Source: Pseudomonadota bacterium (lineage in GTDB: Bacteria > Pseudomonadota > Gammaproteobacteria > Xanthomonadales > Xanthomonadaceae). From it: a stretch of 64,000 nucleotides of DNA. The stretch spans positions 9,868 through 73,867 of the forward strand of contig JAEZYE010000054.1 in the NCBI GenBank assembly GCA_023419315.1. Reading direction: 5' to 3'. The notes under the pieces are model-generated. The model made no database searches. It was given only the letters and a program-made list of their open reading frames with translations, and was not told where the DNA came from. Below are positions 28,575 through 37,935 of this stretch, one piece after another; position 1 is the first letter of the stretch; each line of letters begins with the position of its first letter. A program made the translations under genes and the position numbers.

Positions 28575-30521
28575 GTGTACGCAAAGGGACTGAAATGGGT
28601 TGCCCTGCTGGCAGCCCTGGCGAGCGCGCCCGCCTGGGCGCAGTTGATTCCGGTGGAAGATTTCTCCAAGCACGGCAAGGTGAGCGGCGTGACGCTGTCG
28701 CCCAGCGGCAAGCATGTTGCTCTCGCAACACCGACCGACGACGGCATGGAAACGCAGTTGCATATCCTCGCCCTTGATGGCTCGTCGTCGCAGATCCTGC
28801 GGTTCGGCCGTCAGCAGCATGTATCCGGGGTGACCTGGACCGCTGACGATCAGATCGTCGTGTCGCGCGCAAAGATGGAGCCGCTGCACGCTCGCCCGTA
28901 CAGCTACGGCGAACTGCTCTCCTCCGACATTCGCGGCAAAACCCAGGAGACATTGTTCGCCTACGTCGAAGACGACGGCGTTCGCGCGGGACGTCGCAAG
29001 GACCAGGGTTTCGCCAGTCTGGCCTACCTGCTGGCGGATGAACCAGGCAACGCACTGGTTGATTTCACCTGCTGGCGAAGTGTCTGCGGCGAAGAATCGC
29101 CCACCGTCATCTACAAGGTGGATACACGCACCGGAACACGCAAGGAAATCGAACGCTCCGCCAAGCCCGCCAGCTTCTACTTCGATCGGAAAGGCACGCC
29201 ACGGCTCCGCATCACAGTCGATTCGCAGGACGAACCCGTCCTCCATTACCGCCCACAAGCACACGCGGACTGGGTGGCTGTTCCTGCGTCGCTGGCCGGC
29301 TACACGATGTACGGGTTGACGTTCGAACAGGACAATAACGCCGCATATGCGCTGATTTCCGATGCCCGCGAAGCGGCCAAGCTGTATCGCGTCGACTTCT
29401 CCGCCGGTACGCGCACGTTGCTTGCAGGACGCGATGACGCCGCCATCAGCCATCTCATGTACGGGGGCTACGACGGCGTCCCGTTCGGCGTCGTATTCGA
29501 TTCGGACAAACCGTCGATTCGTTACCTGGACAACAGCTCGGAGTGGGCCAAGCTGCACGCCGGCCTTATGAAGTCGTTCGCCGGTCAGATGGTCACCATC
29601 TCCGACTTCAGTCGTGACAATCGCAAGGTATTGTTCACAACCTGGTCGGACCGCCACCCAGGCAACTATTACCTGCTGGATCGTGACGCCGGCAAAATCC
29701 AGCTGGTCAGCGAATACAAGCCCTGGATCAAGCCGGAACAGATGGCGCCCACGCGTCCCTTCGAGTTCACTGGCAAGGACGGCCTGAAGCTGTTCGGCTT
29801 CTACACGGCCAAGGCGGGCGCGACAGGTCCGCAACCGATGATCGTCATGCCCCACGGCGGCCCCCATGGACCGTATGACCGCTGGCAATTCGATGAAGAC
29901 GTACAGTTCTTCGCCAGTCGAGGCTATGCGGTGCTGCAGGTGAACTTCCGCGGCTCGGGCGGGCGAGGCGAAGCCTTCGAGCGCCTGGGCTACCGCGAGT
30001 GGGGCGGCAAGATGATGGACGACATCGCCGACGGTGTGCGCTGGGCCATCGACAACAAGCTGGCTGATCCGAACCGCATATGCACGTTCGGTGCCAGCTT
30101 CGGCGGGTACGCGGCCTTGATGGAGCCCATTCGTCACCCGGAGCTCTACAAGTGCGCCATCGGTTATGTCGGTGTCTATGACCTGACCGTGATGCACAAG
30201 GAGGGCGACATCGCCGAATCCAAATCCGGGCGCCGTTACCTGGATCGTGTCCTGGGCGCCGATCAGGCCGTTCTCATCGCAAATTCTCCCGCGCGCAACA
30301 TCGACAAGATCAAGGTGCCGGTCATGCTGGTCCAGGGCAGGCTGGATCAGCGCGTTCCCATGGATCAGTTCGACGCGCTGGAGCGCGCGTTCCGCAAGCA
30401 AGGAGTTCCGATCGAGACGATGGTCGTCGGTGGCGAAGGGCACGGCTTCTACAAGCCCGAGAACCGTGCCGATCTCTATCGCCGCCTGGAAGCATTCCTG
30501 GACAAGAACATGCCCAAGTAA
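28575..30521 (+). CDS. S9 family prolyl oligopeptidase-like secreted peptidase
   Basis: Periplasmic or secreted serine peptidase, a family expanded in Xanthomonadales. The GTG at 28575 is chosen because GGGGAGGA precedes it and it begins a signal peptide (GLKWVALLAALASAPAWAQ). The middle is a beta-propeller-like region; the C-terminal alpha/beta-hydrolase domain carries Ser about 508 in GASFGGYAA, Asp in QGRLDQRVP and His in GEGHGFY. 648 residues. A terminator follows immediately. Confidence 0.88.
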   Translation: MYAKGLKWVALLAALASAPAWAQLIPVEDFSKHGKVSGVTLSPSGKHVALATPTDDGMETQLHILALDGSSSQILRFGRQQHVSGVTWTADDQIVVSRAKMEPLHARPYSYGELLSSDIRGKTQETLFAYVEDDGVRAGRRKDQGFASLAYLLADEPGNALVDFTCWRSVCGEESPTVIYKVDTRTGTRKEIERSAKPASFYFDRKGTPRLRITVDSQDEPVLHYRPQAHADWVAVPASLAGYTMYGLTFEQDNNAAYALISDAREAAKLYRVDFSAGTRTLLAGRDDAAISHLMYGGYDGVPFGVVFDSDKPSIRYLDNSSEWAKLHAGLMKSFAGQMVTISDFSRDNRKVLFTTWSDRHPGNYYLLDRDAGKIQLVSEYKPWIKPEQMAPTRPFEFTGKDGLKLFGFYTAKAGATGPQPMIVMPHGGPHGPYDRWQFDEDVQFFASRGYAVLQVNFRGSGGRGEAFERLGYREWGGKMMDDIADGVRWAIDNKLADPNRICTFGASFGGYAALMEPIRHPELYKCAIGYVGVYDLTVMHKEGDIAESKSGRRYLDRVLGADQAVLIANSPARNIDKIKVPVMLVQGRLDQRVPMDQFDALERAFRKQGVPIETMVVGGEGHGFYKPENRADLYRRLEAFLDKNMPK

Positions 30522-30573
30522 CGCGGAAGGCTGGAATCGCTCTCAACGATTTCTTGACCCCTGCGATGCGATA

Positions 30574-30607
30574 AACGCCCTGTCACTTCGACAGGGCGTT
30601 TTCTTTT
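30574..30607 (+). terminator. Terminator of the S9 peptidase gene, overlapping the ybdK start
   Basis: 10-bp stem AACGCCCTGT / ACAGGGCGTT with a 7-base loop, followed by TTCTTTT. The T run contains the first bases of the TTG that appears to start the next gene. Confidence 0.8.
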
Positions 30608-31736
30608 GACGGATCATCCCTACACCTTCGGTCTGGAAGAGGAGTACTTCCTCGTTCGCCGCAACCGCCGCCGGTTGCGCCACATGCCGCGTACGTTTTT
30701 CCAGCGCTGCCATGACGCGCTGGGCGATCAGGTGGGCAGCGAGCTTCTGCAGACCCAGGTCGAGGTGCAGACGCGCGTGCACCACGATGCATCGGATGCG
30801 CTGGCGGATCTGCGTCATCTGCGCGGCACGATCGGACGCATCGCTGCCGAACAAGGCCTGGCGATCCTGGCCGCAGGCACGCATCCGATGGGCGTGTGGC
30901 GCGACCAGCGCAGTACTGACAAGCCGCACTACGACCGGGTCATGGAACAGTTGCAGATGCTGGGGCATCGCAATCTCGTGTGCGGACTGCATGTGCACGT
31001 GCAACCGGCCATCCCGGCTTCGCGCATCGATCTGTTGCGGCGCGTGCAGCCGTTTCTTCCGTTGCTGCTTGCCCTGAGCACGTCGTCGCCGTTCTGGCTC
31101 GGCCATCCCACCGGCTTGATGGGCTATCGCCAGACGGCCTACCAGGAAATTCCGCGCACCGGACTGCCGCCGCTGTTCGCCGACCAGGCGGCCTATGACC
31201 GCTACGTCGCACGCATGATGCAATCGGGCACCATCGAGGACGCCAGCTTCCTGTGGTGGGCCGTGCGGCCGTCCCTGAAATTCCCGACGGTCGAACTGCG
31301 CGTTCCGGATTGCTGTACCGATGTGGAGGACGCGCTCGCGCTGGCGCAGTTGTTCCGTTGCGTGGTGCGTCACCTGGAACGCCATCCCGAGCGCCATGCC
31401 GGCCTCGATGCCGGCGTGCAGGCCATCATTGCCGAGAATCTCTGGCGTGCGCAGCGGCATGGATATGACGCCGGGTTGATCGATCTGGCGAGTGGACGCC
31501 TGGCCCCGGTGAGCGAGATGTTGCGCAATACGCAGGACGCGCTGGAGGAAGACATCGTCGCGTTGCAGGCCGAAGCCGCGTTCGCGCGCCTGTGGCGCAT
31601 CCTCGAACACGGCACCAGTGCTCACCGCCAACTCGCGATCTATCGCGATCAGGTGCGGGCCGGCGAAGGCCGCATGAATGCCTTGCAGGCGGTGGTCGAC
31701 TGGCTGGCGGAGGCAAGCGTGCCTCCATCGGCGTGA
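30606..31736 (+). CDS. YbdK family carboxylate-amine ligase (GCS2-like)
   Basis: ATP-grasp-like relative of glutamate-cysteine ligase. The sequence begins at once with the family N-terminus YTFGLEEEYFLV and continues with AAGTHPMGVW, CGLHVHVQP, SSPFWLGHPTGLMGYR and TVELRVPDC. 376 residues. No ATG or GTG precedes this region: the in-frame stop at 30555 leaves only TTG 30606 (or CTG) as start, and that TTG lies in the T run of the terminator. A damaged or unusual 5' end is possible. It ends with zero bases before the convergent MFS gene. Confidence 0.85.
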   Translation: MTDHPYTFGLEEEYFLVRRNRRRLRHMPRTFFQRCHDALGDQVGSELLQTQVEVQTRVHHDASDALADLRHLRGTIGRIAAEQGLAILAAGTHPMGVWRDQRSTDKPHYDRVMEQLQMLGHRNLVCGLHVHVQPAIPASRIDLLRRVQPFLPLLLALSTSSPFWLGHPTGLMGYRQTAYQEIPRTGLPPLFADQAAYDRYVARMMQSGTIEDASFLWWAVRPSLKFPTVELRVPDCCTDVEDALALAQLFRCVVRHLERHPERHAGLDAGVQAIIAENLWRAQRHGYDAGLIDLASGRLAPVSEMLRNTQDALEEDIVALQAEAAFARLWRILEHGTSAHRQLAIYRDQVRAGEGRMNALQAVVDWLAEASVPPSA

Positions 31737-33194
31737 CTATGCCGGGTCGGCACGCTTGACGCTGGAACTGGGGATCCGCCGCGTCGGTTCGAGTTGCGCG
31801 AAGATCGCCGCCGACGCCATCGTGATCAATCCCACGCAGACGAAACTCCAGCGGAAGGCCGACAACGCCTGGCCCTGCAAGGGATGCAGCGCCACGCTGC
31901 CGAACACGCCCAGCAGGCCGCCGGCCAGCGCCACGCCGATGCTCATCGCCAGCATCATCACCATCGACAGGAGGCTGTTTCCGCTGCTGGCGAGATCGCC
32001 ATCGAGATCACGCAACGCCAACGTGTTCATGGCGGTGAATTGCAGGGAGTTCACAGCTCCGAAACAGGCGAACTGGAGCAGGTGCAGCCACACCGGCTGA
32101 CCGGGCTGGACCAGCGCGAAGCTCGCCATCGCCAGCCCTACCAGCAAAGTGTTGCCGACCAGCACCTTGCGATAGCCCAGCCTCTGCACAAGCGGCACGA
32201 CAATGCGCTTGGAGCCCATGCCCGCGAGCGCGGCGGGAATCATCATCATGCCGGCGGACATCGGTGAAAAGCCGAGCCCCACCTGCAGCGTCAACGGGAT
32301 CAGGAACGGCATGCCACTGCTGCCCATGCGCGAGAACAGGTTGCCCAGCAGACCGATGCTGAAACTCGGGACCTTGAACAACGACAAGGAAAACAACGGT
32401 CGCGTCGTGCGTGCTGCGTGCAACCAGTACGCCGCCAGTCCCGCCAGCCCGAACACCAGCAACACCATCATCGCGCCACGTCGCGCGTCATGATCGGACA
32501 GGCCATCGAGCGACAGCGAAATGGCCACCATCGCGAATGCCAGCAGCACGTAACCCAACGCATCGAAACGCACGCGCGGCCCACGCATGTCAGGCATCCA
32601 GCGCAGCGCGGCGAGCGTGCCGATGACGCCGAGTGGCAGATTGATGAGGAAAATCCAGTGCCAGGACGCGATCTCGACGAGCCAGCCGCCCAGCGTCGGA
32701 CCGATCAATGGACCGATGAGCCCGGGCACCGTGACGAAGCTCATCGCGGCGAGGAAATCCTTGCGCGGCACCGCGCGCAACACCGACAGTCGGCCGATCG
32801 GCAGCAACATCGCGCCGCCGATGCCCTGAAGCACGCGCGACGCCACCAACTGCGAGAGCGTCTGCGAAAGCGCGCACGCCAGCGACCCGAGCGTGAACAG
32901 CACGACCGCGGCGATGAACATGCGGCGCGTGCCGAACCGATCCGCCAGCCAGCCCGAGGCCGGGATCAGCATCGCCACCGTCAACGCGTAGCCAACGACG
33001 ACCGCCTGCATGCGCAACGGCGACTGCTGCAGGTCCCGCGCCATCGCCGGCAACGCGGTGTTGACGATGGTGCTGTCGAGCATCTGCATGAACACACCCG
33101 CGGCCACCAGCCAGAGCAGCGGACGCAGGGCGATCATCGATGCGGATGGGTTGGGAGCCGGCGTGTCGCCGGATTCGGGGGCGCGCTCGTTCAT
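31737..33194 (-). CDS. MFS drug exporter, DHA2 (14-helix) family, MdtD-like
   Basis: Proton-driven multidrug exporter of the EmrB/MdtD type. 485 residues with many hydrophobic segments. Motif A lies after the second helix (WLADRFGTRRMF), and MLDSTIVNTALPAMARDL in helix 1 is the DHA2 signature. GLIGPLIGPTLGGWLVE is motif C-like. Substrate unknown. Possibly starts at the internal Met of MIALRP rather than 33194. Convergent with ybdK; next to a DMT transporter gene on the same strand. Confidence 0.88.
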   Translation of the reverse strand: MNERAPESGDTPAPNPSASMIALRPLLWLVAAGVFMQMLDSTIVNTALPAMARDLQQSPLRMQAVVVGYALTVAMLIPASGWLADRFGTRRMFIAAVVLFTLGSLACALSQTLSQLVASRVLQGIGGAMLLPIGRLSVLRAVPRKDFLAAMSFVTVPGLIGPLIGPTLGGWLVEIASWHWIFLINLPLGVIGTLAALRWMPDMRGPRVRFDALGYVLLAFAMVAISLSLDGLSDHDARRGAMMVLLVFGLAGLAAYWLHAARTTRPLFSLSLFKVPSFSIGLLGNLFSRMGSSGMPFLIPLTLQVGLGFSPMSAGMMMIPAALAGMGSKRIVVPLVQRLGYRKVLVGNTLLVGLAMASFALVQPGQPVWLHLLQFACFGAVNSLQFTAMNTLALRDLDGDLASSGNSLLSMVMMLAMSIGVALAGGLLGVFGSVALHPLQGQALSAFRWSFVCVGLITMASAAIFAQLEPTRRIPSSSVKRADPA

Positions 33195-33237
33195 CGCGCC
33201 ATTGTGCCTGCACGCGCACGGGCGGCCGATGAAGCCC

Positions 33238-34224
33238 TCACGCCGTACGCTGCCGCGAGACCACGAAGACGCCGAGCATCACCAGCACAGTGCCCGCAAC
33301 CTGCCACGGCCCCATCGATTCACCCAGCAGCAGCAGGCTGAGCACGATGGTCGATACCGGCCCGATCATGCCCACCTGCGCGGCGAGCGCGGAGCCAATC
33401 CGTGATACCGCCATCATCACCATCAACACCGGCAGCACGGTGCACAACGTGCCGTTGAGCAGTGACAGCCACATCACCTCGCCCGGAAGTCCGGCCAGCA
33501 CGTGCGCCGGGCGCAACAGCAGGAACTGCCCGATGCACAGCACGCTCGCCACACTGCTGGCGTAGGCGGTCAAGCGCACGGCACCGACCCGGCGCACCAT
33601 TTCGCCGCTGCCGATCAGGTAGATGGCATACGACAAGGCGCTGCCGAACATGAGCAATCCTCCCAGCGCAATATTGTCTCCGCCGAGATTCCAGTCATGG
33701 CCGAACGCGAGCAGCACACCGACGTAGCTGATCGCCAGTGCGATCCACTGCATGCGTCCCGCGCGACGGCCGAACAGAAGCAGGTTCACCAGCAACACGA
33801 GCGTGGGCGTGAGGTACAGGATGAGCCGTTCCAGCGTCGCGGTGATGTAGGCCAGTCCGGCAAAGTCGAGGAAGCTCGCCAGGTAGTAGCCGAAAAATCC
33901 GAGCCCGACGATGCGCAGGCGATCGCCACTGTCGAGCGGCGCGGCGCGGCGTGCGGCCCACGCGCCCATCCACAGGAAGCACGGCAGCGCGACCAGCATG
34001 CGCAGCGCCAGCAGCGTGACGGCATCGACGCCATGCCGATACGCGAGCTTGACGATGATGGCCTTGCCGGAGAACGCAATCGCACCCAGCGCGGCCAGCG
34101 CAAAGCCGCTCCACGGCAGGCGCGGTGAGACGACATCCGTCTGCGAAGAGGTCGCGGCTTCTGGATCCAGCAATGCGCTGGCGGTCTCGTCTTCCGGATC
34201 CTGCCGGGCGCCCTGCCCGCTCAC
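33238..34224 (-). CDS. EamA/DMT family transporter
   Basis: Ten-helix drug/metabolite transporter made of two EamA repeats, the first beginning at LAALGAIAFSGKAIIVKLAY and the second at ALGGLLMFGSALSYAIYLI. Start is a GTG at 34224 overlapping the hutG stop as GTGA; no ATG lies before the first helix. An N-terminal polar stretch of about 35 residues precedes the membrane part. Substrate cannot be told. Translationally coupled to hutG. Confidence 0.85.
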   Translation of the reverse strand: MSGQGARQDPEDETASALLDPEAATSSQTDVVSPRLPWSGFALAALGAIAFSGKAIIVKLAYRHGVDAVTLLALRMLVALPCFLWMGAWAARRAAPLDSGDRLRIVGLGFFGYYLASFLDFAGLAYITATLERLILYLTPTLVLLVNLLLFGRRAGRMQWIALAISYVGVLLAFGHDWNLGGDNIALGGLLMFGSALSYAIYLIGSGEMVRRVGAVRLTAYASSVASVLCIGQFLLLRPAHVLAGLPGEVMWLSLLNGTLCTVLPVLMVMMAVSRIGSALAAQVGMIGPVSTIVLSLLLLGESMGPWQVAGTVLVMLGVFVVSRQRTA

Positions 34225-34997
34225 GCCAGAGTGGCCTCCAGCAGGCGACGAATCAGGCCCTGCGTGCGCTCGGCAACCTCGGGGCGATATTCGAACGTGT
34301 CCTCATCCATGTAGTTCGCCTGCGCGAGCTCCAGCTGCACGGTCTGCACGCCACGCGCCAGATCCGCGTAGTGGCGCGTGATGTAGCCGCCACGGAAACG
34401 TCCATTGACCGCGACGCTGTAGTCATCCTGTGCCGCGAGTATCGCTTCCAGGCTGGCCTGCAGCGCTGGCGAACAACTCGCGCCCCCTGCCGTACCCAGG
34501 TTGAAGTCGGGCAAGCGCCCTTCGAACAGGAACGGCACGACACTGCGGATGGAATGGCCTTCCCACACCACCACGCGTCCATGCGCTGCGCGCAGGCGTT
34601 CGATTTCTTCCGCCAGTGCAGCGTGATACGGACGCCAGCAGGACTCCACGCGTTCCGCGATCTCCGCGGGCGACGGCTCCTGCCCTTCCAGGTACACCGG
34701 CTCGCCACTGAACTGCACGATGGGACACAGGCCGGTGGTGTTCTGGCCGGGATACAGCGATACATCATCTTCCGGTCGATTCAGGTCCACGACGTAGCGC
34801 GAGTGCGAAGGCACGAGGATCGATGCACCGAGATCACGCGCGAATGCATACAGCCGATCGACATGCCAGTCGGTATCCGGCACACGCCGCGCACTGATGC
34901 GCAGGCGCGGCACGAGCGATTCGGGAAGATACGTGCCGTTGTGCGGCAGGCTGATCAGCAGCGGCGCGGTACCGCGATGCAGGGTGAAGATATCCAT
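34221..34997 (-). CDS. hutG: N-formylglutamate amidohydrolase (HutG-like)
   Basis: Hydrolyses N-formylglutamate to glutamate and formate, the last step of one histidine-degradation route. 258 residues from MDIFTLHRGTAPLLISLPHN (ATG 34997). Family motifs include VPDTDWHVDRLY, SHSRYVVDLNRP and VVWEGHSIRSVVP, which hold the likely metal ligands. No other hut gene is nearby, so a role in general N-formyl amino acid turnover is possible. Its stop overlaps the transporter start. Confidence 0.87.
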   Translation of the reverse strand: MDIFTLHRGTAPLLISLPHNGTYLPESLVPRLRISARRVPDTDWHVDRLYAFARDLGASILVPSHSRYVVDLNRPEDDVSLYPGQNTTGLCPIVQFSGEPVYLEGQEPSPAEIAERVESCWRPYHAALAEEIERLRAAHGRVVVWEGHSIRSVVPFLFEGRLPDFNLGTAGGASCSPALQASLEAILAAQDDYSVAVNGRFRGGYITRHYADLARGVQTVQLELAQANYMDEDTFEYRPEVAERTQGLIRRLLEATLA

Positions 34998-35013
34998 GCG
35001 CGCATTGTAAGCC

Positions 35014-36465
35014 TCAGCGTTCCATGGCCGCGACGAATGCCGCATCGCCCTCGCTTCCACGACGGCGCATGGGCGGCAGCTGCCAGTACGTCACCGCACG
35101 CCACGCCCATTCCAGCGGACCGTAGCGGAAATAGCGCAGCCACACAGCGCTGAAAGCCAATTGCAGCACGAACACGACCAGCACGAACAACATCTGCCCC
35201 GGCCGTGACACCTGCCCCCAGAAACCGAGGCCGTATCCGGAGAAGAACCACGTGCCGATGATCGACGCGCCGATGTAATTGGTCAGCGCCATGCGGCCGG
35301 CGTAGGCCAGCGGCGACAGCCCGCGTGCGCCGATGCGTGTATTGAGCACCAGCACGAACGCCGCAAAGTAACCGAGGCACAGGCCCAGCGCGCCCAGTTG
35401 GAACAATGAGCCCGCAGCGATATTCGCCGGGTTCGGGCCGCCGGCGCCGTCGGCTCCCGGCGCGGGCATCAGCCACATGCTCGTCAGCGTCATCGCCAGG
35501 CCGATGGGAAACGCGTAGGCGAACAGCTTCGCGAACAGGCGCCCGTGCTCGCGCAGACGCGCGACGATGCCGGAGCGGACGAACCAGAATCCGATGAGGA
35601 ACATCGGCAAGGCCAGGAAGCTCAGGCCCGCCGCCTGTGGCATGTCATCGGCGAACTGATGCGCGCGATGCTTCACCGATTCCACGTAGGTGCCTTGCGT
35701 GTAGATCCGGATCTCTTCAGCCCGCTCCTTCACGCGTTCCTGCTTGCGCTCTTCACGCTTGGCGATCTGCTCGGGCTTTTCGGCCGGCTTCAGCTGCGGA
35801 AACGTCGCCATCGCTCCGGCGCCAATCAGGCCGAGCACGAACACGAACGAATACACCGCCACGCCCCATTTCCAGTAGCGCGAAATGTTTCCGCGACGCA
35901 GGAAGAACATCAGCACGCCGACCAGCGCGCCGAACATGAGCAGCATCGGCATGGCTTCCAGCTTGAATGCGATGCCGACGGCGGCAATCGACACCACGAT
36001 GGCCAACCACGCTTTCCAGCTGCGCGTCACGATCAACAGCAGCGCCAGCGCCGTGATCGCGTAGTTGTGCAGGATGTCGCCGGTCCAGATCAGGATGTAG
36101 TGCAGCACGCCGAACAGCAGCAGGCCGACGATGCGCCGCACGTAAGGCAGAACAAACGGACTCTGCCGTGCTTCCGCGCGCCCCAGCATCACCGCGAAGC
36201 CCATGCCGAACAGCAGCGAGAACAGCGTCCAGAACTTGCCCTGGATGAAGGCCTCCACCAGCCAGCTCACTGTGTAGTCGATGCCGGAAAGCGAAGGATC
36301 GATGCCGCGCCCGAGCTCGCTGATCGGCCGGGTGAACCATTCGACATTCATCAACGCGATGCCGAGCAGCGCCAGCCCCCGAATGATGTCGAGCGCAGCG
36401 ATGCGTTCACGCGCCGCGACCGGCGCAAGCGTCGAAGTGGCTGTCGAACCGGAATCCTGTTGCAT
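35014..36465 (-). CDS. DUF418 family membrane protein (first copy)
   Basis: 483-residue polytopic membrane protein. The N-terminus ERIAALDIIRGLALLGIALMNVEWF and the C-terminal LAYAGRMALTNYIGASIIGTWFF match DUF418, a family related to membrane acyltransferase-like proteins and often called YeiB-like. A charged cytoplasmic or periplasmic loop (KREERKQERVKERAEEIR) interrupts the membrane part. GGGAGAT precedes the ATG. It lies 16 bases upstream of hutG. A second DUF418 gene lies at 39240-40478. Confidence 0.85.
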   Translation of the reverse strand: MQQDSGSTATSTLAPVAARERIAALDIIRGLALLGIALMNVEWFTRPISELGRGIDPSLSGIDYTVSWLVEAFIQGKFWTLFSLLFGMGFAVMLGRAEARQSPFVLPYVRRIVGLLLFGVLHYILIWTGDILHNYAITALALLLIVTRSWKAWLAIVVSIAAVGIAFKLEAMPMLLMFGALVGVLMFFLRRGNISRYWKWGVAVYSFVFVLGLIGAGAMATFPQLKPAEKPEQIAKREERKQERVKERAEEIRIYTQGTYVESVKHRAHQFADDMPQAAGLSFLALPMFLIGFWFVRSGIVARLREHGRLFAKLFAYAFPIGLAMTLTSMWLMPAPGADGAGGPNPANIAAGSLFQLGALGLCLGYFAAFVLVLNTRIGARGLSPLAYAGRMALTNYIGASIIGTWFFSGYGLGFWGQVSRPGQMLFVLVVFVLQLAFSAVWLRYFRYGPLEWAWRAVTYWQLPPMRRRGSEGDAAFVAAMER

Positions 36466-36573
36466 GGCGGCATCTCCCTGGATGCGCGCACTCTAGTCCT
36501 GTCCGCGCCAGGCCATCAGGTGCCGGAGGTCACTCCGACCAGCGGCATGCCTGACGGCGCGCGAGTCCGTGCG

Positions 36574-37935
36574 TTACCGCAGCAGCACGACCTCTTCGGC
36601 CGACGTCGGATGGATGGCGACAGTGTCCTCGAGATCGCGGCGCGTGATGCCGCGCCGGATCGCTACCGCGAATCCCTGCAGAATCTCGTCAGCGCCCTCG
36701 CCCATCAGGTGCAGGCCGATGACGCGTTCCTCCTCACCCACGCAGACCAGCTTGAACAGGCTGCGCTGCGGCGAGTCGGCAAGCGCATGCAGCATCGGCC
36801 GGAAGCGCGTGGTGAACACCTTGACCGTGTCGCCGTACTGCGCGCGCGCTTCTTCCTCTGTCAGTCCGACCTTGCCCATTGGCGGATGCGAGAACACCAC
36901 GGTGGCGATGTCGCGATGATCCAGGCGCGATTCGGGCTTGCCGCCGTACAGGCGATCCATCAGACGGCGCGCAGCCGCGATGGCGACGGGGGTCAGTGCC
37001 GGTGCACCGGTGACGTCGCCGACCGCATGGATGTTCGGCGCAGTCGTGTTCTGCCATTCGTCCGTGCGTATGTGGCCGCGCTCGTCGAGTTCGACGCCGG
37101 CATGTTCAAGCCCGAGATCCGACGTGGAAGGCACGCGACCGGTGGCGAAGATCAGGTGATCGAACGGTGCCGTCCGTTCCTGCGTCGCGCTGACCAGCAC
37201 GACCTGGCCGTCGCCCGCGGCTTCGAGTTCCGCCAGTACGTAGCCGAAGTGCGTGCGGATGCCGTGCTGGCGATTGTCTTCGAGCAGATCGGTGGTCAGT
37301 TCTTCGTCGAAGCCTTCCAGCAGGCGTTGTCCGCGGACGAACATTTCGACTTGCGTGCCCAGCGCCTGCAGTACGCCCGCAAGCTCCACCGCGACATAAC
37401 CCGCGCCGATGATCGCCACCGACTTCGGCGCATCGCAGAAGTTGAAGAAGTCGTCCGACACCAGGCCCAACCTGGCGCCGGGCAATTCCGGCCTGTGCGG
37501 CCGACCGCCCGTGGCGATGAGGATCCGTTCGGCATGAAGCACCGCGCCTTGCGAGGTTTCCACCGTGTGCGCGTCGCGCAGGCGGCCACGGCAGGGCATC
37601 CACACGATGCCGCTTTCGTCCAGGCGCTTGCGGTAGCTTGCATGGATGCCCGCGATGTAGCGCTGGCGATGGACGATGAATTCGCGCCAGTCCAGTCGCA
37701 CGTCCGTCGCCACGTTGAAGCCCAGTTGCGGCGCGATCGCCAGGCGTTGCGCCATCTCGGCGGCGAGCCACATGGCCTTCTTCGGCACGCATCCGACATT
37801 GACGCAGGTGCCGCCCAGTTCGGCCGGCTCCAGCATGGCGACGCGCTTGCCCAGCGCTGCGGCGCGGAATGCTCCGGCCAGTCCGCCGGATCCACCGCCG
37901 ATGACGACGAGATCGAAATGGCTGTCGGCGCTCAT
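36574..37935 (-). CDS. gor: Glutathione-disulfide reductase
   Basis: NADPH-dependent flavoenzyme reducing oxidised glutathione. 453 residues from MSADSHFDLVVIGGGSGGLA (FAD site). The redox cysteines are C44 and C49 in GGTCVNVGCVPKK; the second Rossmann motif is IIGAGYVAVELAGVL. The C-terminal IHPTSAEEVV carries the catalytic His-Glu pair of the partner subunit. The ATG overlaps the dadA stop (ATGA). The VRGQRLLEGFD stretch fits NADP(H) use. Confidence 0.93.
   Translation of the reverse strand: MSADSHFDLVVIGGGSGGLAGAFRAAALGKRVAMLEPAELGGTCVNVGCVPKKAMWLAAEMAQRLAIAPQLGFNVATDVRLDWREFIVHRQRYIAGIHASYRKRLDESGIVWMPCRGRLRDAHTVETSQGAVLHAERILIATGGRPHRPELPGARLGLVSDDFFNFCDAPKSVAIIGAGYVAVELAGVLQALGTQVEMFVRGQRLLEGFDEELTTDLLEDNRQHGIRTHFGYVLAELEAAGDGQVVLVSATQERTAPFDHLIFATGRVPSTSDLGLEHAGVELDERGHIRTDEWQNTTAPNIHAVGDVTGAPALTPVAIAAARRLMDRLYGGKPESRLDHRDIATVVFSHPPMGKVGLTEEEARAQYGDTVKVFTTRFRPMLHALADSPQRSLFKLVCVGEEERVIGLHLMGEGADEILQGFAVAIRRGITRRDLEDTVAIHPTSAEEVVLLR

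Noticed and set aside
28182..30443. 753-codon open frame on the minus strand
   Set aside because: Antisense to parE and the S9 peptidase, whose catalytic motifs are clear.
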